Shown in pieces: positions 42,361 to 45,683 of a stretch of 45,683 nucleotides of DNA. Position 1 is the stretch's first letter, and each line of letters starts with the position of its first letter. Position numbers and translations under genes: made by a program. The notes beneath the pieces are model-generated. The model saw only the letters and a program-made list of their open reading frames with translations. It was not told the DNA's origin and searched no databases. Source of the DNA: Psychromonas algicola (GTDB taxonomy: Bacteria; Pseudomonadota; Gammaproteobacteria; Enterobacterales; Psychromonadaceae); NCBI RefSeq assembly GCF_004378355.1, contig NZ_SNUB01000029.1, positions 1-45,683 of the forward strand. Direction: 5' to 3'.

Positions 42361-45273
42361 TTACGAGTGTGTTGATACGATGAAGCGAACTGCATCTAAT
42401 TTTAATTGGGTATTATCGAGTATTTGTTCAAAATTAGCTTGTTGTTCGCGTAGATATTCTATTTCATCTTCTCGAATATTTGGATTAACTGCTTTTAGTG
42501 CTAATAAACGTGCTCTTTCTTGTTGCAATGTATGCTGCATCGTTTGTTTTGCTTCATCGAGAACATCAGACATTAATGTTTGAGCTGTCGGTAATGATTG
42601 TTTAATAAGCTGATGAATGAGTGCTTGAGAAGCATTTGCTACTTTTCGACTTATATGACGATTAATAGGAGTTAATTGACGATCAAAGCTATCAAAAGTG
42701 ACATTCTCACCTAAGTTCTTAGCATTTTTATCTAATAATAAACGAATTGGAGTCGTTGGTAAGAATCGGCTTAATTGCGCATTATCTGTATTCAATGCTT
42801 CCACAACATAGATTAATTCTAAGAAAGTAGAGCCTGCAGGTAATGAATTGTTTTTCAAAACCGCGACTGAAGTGGTACCAGTATCAGAGCTTAATACAAT
42901 ATCTAATCCATTACTAATGAGTGGGTGTTCCCAAGTTAAGTAATGAACATCATCACGACTTAATGCTGTTTTACGGTTGAAAGTCACAGTCATTCCATCT
43001 TCAGGTAAGCCTGGGTATTCTGAAGCGAGCATATGATCCGTTGGTTTTAGAATTAAGCAATGTTCACTGCTGTCTTCTTGTTGCACTCCTAATACATCAA
43101 ACATTTGCAACGCAAAGCTTGTAAAGTGCGGCAATTGGTCGACCTCTGTGATGTCATCAAGTAAATTACTGTTTTGTAAAACACCACTTGAATTTATTTC
43201 TAATAATTTGTCACGGCCTTGTTCTAAATGCGATTTTAATTCGTTATTTAGTTTAGCGGTACGTTGGATCAATTTTTCTAATTGTTGGTCATTGTTTTCG
43301 CCAGTGGCCAATAACTGAATTAATTCATCTTTAACTGCTTCGTAAACAGTATGGCCCGTTGGAGTTGTTTGCGTGAAAGCCGACAAACCTTGTTCATACC
43401 ACTGTTGTAAGAATGCTTGCGACGTGCCTTTTAGGTAAGGTGTGTAAAGTTGAATATCACTGCGTTGACCAATCCTATCTAATCGACCAATACGTTGTTC
43501 TAATAAATCAGGGTTAATAGGTAGATCAAATAAAACTAAGTGATGAGCGAATTGGAAGTTACGACCCTCTGAGCCAATCTCAGAACAAACCATGACTTGA
43601 GCGCCATCTTCAATTTGAGCAAAATAAGCGGCAGCTTTATCACGTTCAATAAGTGAAAGCCCTTCATGAAAAACAGCGGCTTTGATGGCCTCTCTTGTAC
43701 GTAAAGCTTCTTCAATAGCTAAAGCGGTTTGTGCTTGTGCTGCAATGATTAATATTTTTTCATTCTTATTTTGTAGAATTAAATCGATTAACCAAGCAAT
43801 ACGCGGATCAAAGGCGCACCATGAGTTATCAGTAGACGCTTCAAACGCTTGATAAATTTGTTCTGGATACAATGCTGTAAAAGCTTGCTCGGCAACATCA
43901 CCCACAGGCATCATTTTAGATACTTTGATTGCTGTTTTGTATTGATCAGGTAAATCTAGCGCCACTGATTTTAATAGCCGTTTTGGAAAGCCTTTGATAG
44001 CAGCACGTGTATTTCTAAATAATAAACGGCCAGTACCGTGTCTATCTAATAAGCCTCGAATCAATTCTTGTTGTGCTGATTGTTGTTCTTTGTCATCAAC
44101 GGTAATGTCAGCCAAAACATTTAATAATGGCTCAACATCTTGCTCTGATAGTAATTCAGTAATGCTATTTTTAGCGTCATCATCTAAGAATTTTCCATCA
44201 AGTAATTGGTTAACAGCTTCAACAACTGGTTTATAACCAGCTTCTTCAGTCACAAACGCTTGGTAATCATAAAAGCGGTTTGGATCTAATAAACGTAAAC
44301 GGGCAAAATGACTTTCATGACCTAGTTGATCAGGTGTTGCCGTTAATAACAATACGCCAGGAATAGAGTTAGCTAATTTTTCAACTGCATTATATTGTGC
44401 GCTTGGTTTTTCTTTATCCCAGATTAAGTGATGAGCTTCATCTACAATTAACAAATCCCAAGTTGCGAGCAGGGCATTCTTTAAATGTTTTTGTTTACGT
44501 AATAAATCAATACTGCAAAGTACTAACTGTTCAGTATCAAAAGGATTGACTGCATCTAAATAAGCTTCTTCACAACGAGATTCATCAAAGATACTGAAAT
44601 GGAGATTAAAACGGCGCAGCATTTCAACTAACCATTGATGTTGTAAATTCTCTGGTAGCACAATTAACACTCGCTTGGCGCGGCCAGTAATTAATTGTTG
44701 GTGGATAATTAACCCTGCTTCAATTGTTTTACCCAAGCCTACTTCGTCGGCTAATAAAATACGTGGAGCATGGCGCTGGCCAACTTCTTCTGCGATATAA
44801 AATTGGTGAGGAATTAAATCAACACGAGGACCTAACAAACCACGTAAATGAGAACGTTGTTGTTCATGTTGGTTTACTAATGACTTATAACGTAAAACAA
44901 ATCGGTCGAATTTATCAATTTGGCCCGCAAACAGTTTATCTTGTGGTTTATTGAATTTGATAAAGTTGTTAAGGAACGTTTCTTTGAGCGTGGTGGCTTC
45001 ACCAGTATCAACACGGGTACCTATATAAGTAATAATATTGTCGTTTTCTTCTATATCAGTCACTAACAAAGTCCAATCAGCATGGCTTAATACTTCGTCT
45101 CCAATATTAAAACGTACTCGAGTGACTGGCGCTTCTTGGATTGAATAAAGTCGTTGTTCACCTGAAGCTGCAAACAGTAACGTAAGCATACGTCCTTCAA
45201 TTGCTACCACTGTACCTAAACCTAATTCTGATTCTGCGTCACTAATCCAACGCTGGCCTAACGAAAATGTCAT
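42361..45273 (-). CDS. rapA: RNA polymerase-associated helicase-like ATPase RapA
   Basis: The 970-residue SWI2/SNF2 ATPase recycles RNA polymerase after transcription. N-terminal Tudor-like beta domains (1-110) bind polymerase, followed by the helicase core: LADEVGLGKTIEAGLI (Walker A), DEAHH (Walker B), LLTATP, and helicase motifs V-VI (QRIGRLDRIGQ). E. coli RapA is 968 residues, so this is full length. It is divergent from the rRNA operon leader at the window's right edge. Confidence 0.97.
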   Translation of the reverse strand: MTFSLGQRWISDAESELGLGTVVAIEGRMLTLLFAASGEQRLYSIQEAPVTRVRFNIGDEVLSHADWTLLVTDIEENDNIITYIGTRVDTGEATTLKETFLNNFIKFNKPQDKLFAGQIDKFDRFVLRYKSLVNQHEQQRSHLRGLLGPRVDLIPHQFYIAEEVGQRHAPRILLADEVGLGKTIEAGLIIHQQLITGRAKRVLIVLPENLQHQWLVEMLRRFNLHFSIFDESRCEEAYLDAVNPFDTEQLVLCSIDLLRKQKHLKNALLATWDLLIVDEAHHLIWDKEKPSAQYNAVEKLANSIPGVLLLTATPDQLGHESHFARLRLLDPNRFYDYQAFVTEEAGYKPVVEAVNQLLDGKFLDDDAKNSITELLSEQDVEPLLNVLADITVDDKEQQSAQQELIRGLLDRHGTGRLLFRNTRAAIKGFPKRLLKSVALDLPDQYKTAIKVSKMMPVGDVAEQAFTALYPEQIYQAFEASTDNSWCAFDPRIAWLIDLILQNKNEKILIIAAQAQTALAIEEALRTREAIKAAVFHEGLSLIERDKAAAYFAQIEDGAQVMVCSEIGSEGRNFQFAHHLVLFDLPINPDLLEQRIGRLDRIGQRSDIQLYTPYLKGTSQAFLQQWYEQGLSAFTQTTPTGHTVYEAVKDELIQLLATGENNDQQLEKLIQRTAKLNNELKSHLEQGRDKLLEINSSGVLQNSNLLDDITEVDQLPHFTSFALQMFDVLGVQQEDSSEHCLILKPTDHMLASEYPGLPEDGMTVTFNRKTALSRDDVHYLTWEHPLISNGLDIVLSSDTGTTSVAVLKNNSLPAGSTFLELIYVVEALNTDNAQLSRFLPTTPIRLLLDKNAKNLGENVTFDSFDRQLTPINRHISRKVANASQALIHQLIKQSLPTAQTLMSDVLDEAKQTMQHTLQQERARLLALKAVNPNIREDEIEYLREQQANFEQILDNTQLKLDAVRFIVSTHS

Positions 45274-45464
45274 AAAAACTCACTCATCACTTATAACTAA
45301 AATAAACTACACAATAGAAAAGCCGCGTATGGTACCTAAATCTGAATCAAACATACTAGTGATAAATTGAATAAATATGAGGAAAGTAAAAATATCTTAT
45401 AGATGCAGGGAAAATAAAATTTGTTTGTTAATTGAGCAAACGAAAAATAATCATAATAAAACAC

Positions 45465-45492
45465 TTGCCAATGTTTTAAGGATCCCTATAAT
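45465..45492 (+). promoter_or_regulatory. rRNA operon promoter P1
   Basis: -35 TTGCCA (45465-45470), 16-base spacer, -10 TATAAT (45487-45492), followed by a GC-rich discriminator GCGC as in growth-rate and ppGpp controlled rrn P1 promoters. The A/T-rich stretch just upstream may act as an UP element. Fis sites were not identified with confidence. Confidence 0.85.
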
Positions 45493-45562
45493 GCGCATCC
45501 ACGGAAACGGGAACAACGTTAAGTTAACTCGATTCTGAGAATAAAAAGAAAGCTAAAAAGCT

Positions 45563-45590
45563 TTGACATTATTCGAAAGGCGCGTAGTAT
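45563..45590 (+). promoter_or_regulatory. rRNA operon promoter P2
   Basis: -35 TTGACA (45563-45568), 16-base spacer, -10 TAGTAT (45585-45590), then ACGCCGCC. It lies about 98 bases after P1, a spacing close to that of the tandem promoters of enterobacterial rrn operons. Confidence 0.8.
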
Positions 45591-45600
45591 ACGCCGCCTA

Positions 45601-45683
45601 GCCGAAAGGCACGCTCTTTAACAATTTAATCAAACAATCTGTGTGAGCACTTATTGTTGATGTGATTTCAAAAAAATCAAAGT
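45601..45683 (+). ncRNA. rRNA operon leader with antitermination elements (start of rrn transcript)
   Basis: A small boxB-like hairpin GCCGAAAGGC (45601-45610) is followed by boxA, GCTCTTTAACA (45613-45623), and a boxC-like CAATCTGTGTGAGCACTT (45635-45652). These bind the Nus antitermination factors. The 16S rRNA gene would begin beyond base 45683, so no rRNA is included. The upstream 45274-45460 between rapA and P1 contains no recognised gene. Confidence 0.9.

Overview
The window is a low-GC chromosomal segment of a marine, probably cold-adapted gammaproteobacterium. I would place it near Psychromonas, Colwellia or Vibrio; this is inferred from the gene set (rapA, rluA, pntAB, queF-syd, xni, ppnN, sfsA, a type II ilvE, many GGDEF proteins) and was not checked by alignment. 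Most genes are intact housekeeping or signalling genes in short operons.

Left edge (1-1140): a mobile-DNA scar. It holds the last 28 codons and terminal repeat of an IS256-family transposase, a start-less gene fragment, and an orphan lipoprotein that looks like a phage beta-sandwich lipoprotein. Next (1151-5238, minus strand) come a membrane diguanylate cyclase, a tight run of small unknown genes with a YsnE-type acetyltransferase, and sfsA. A strong Fur box at 5306-5324 precedes a small Cys-rich protein. A LysR regulator, an FAD dehydrogenase, and a YkgJ/B12-radical SAM pair follow up to about 11 kb.

Middle (11.3-22.6 kb): an ABM-domain protein, an orphan periplasmic binding protein and a YafK-type enzyme. 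Then comes the most distinctive locus, a minus-strand four-gene nickel superoxide dismutase operon (13575-15053). It encodes a TPR-like protein, a His-rich one-helix membrane protein, SodN and its maturation protease SodX, with a Fur-type palindrome in front. It is followed by an unknown protein, a 2-hydroxyacid dehydrogenase, an AzgA-type purine permease, a large exported unknown, xni and ppnN.

Right half (22.7-45.7 kb): a diguanylate cyclase downstream of a TPR/transmembrane receptor with a ruined GGDEF domain; divergent queF and syd; an EamA transporter; a RIO kinase; TerB; a GNAT; a KANL3-type hydrolase; ilvE; a divergent LysR/MFS pair; an M48 lipoprotein peptidase; a divergent GATE-protein/Lrp pair; pntAB; rluA; and rapA. 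The window ends inside the leader of an rRNA operon, with P1, P2, boxB and boxA visible. The 16S gene itself lies beyond the edge.

The most plausible under-described system is the Fur-boxed Ni-SOD operon with its two accessory genes. In the usual logic, iron shortage would relieve Fur, switching superoxide defence from iron to nickel and inducing the small Cys-rich protein at the other Fur box.
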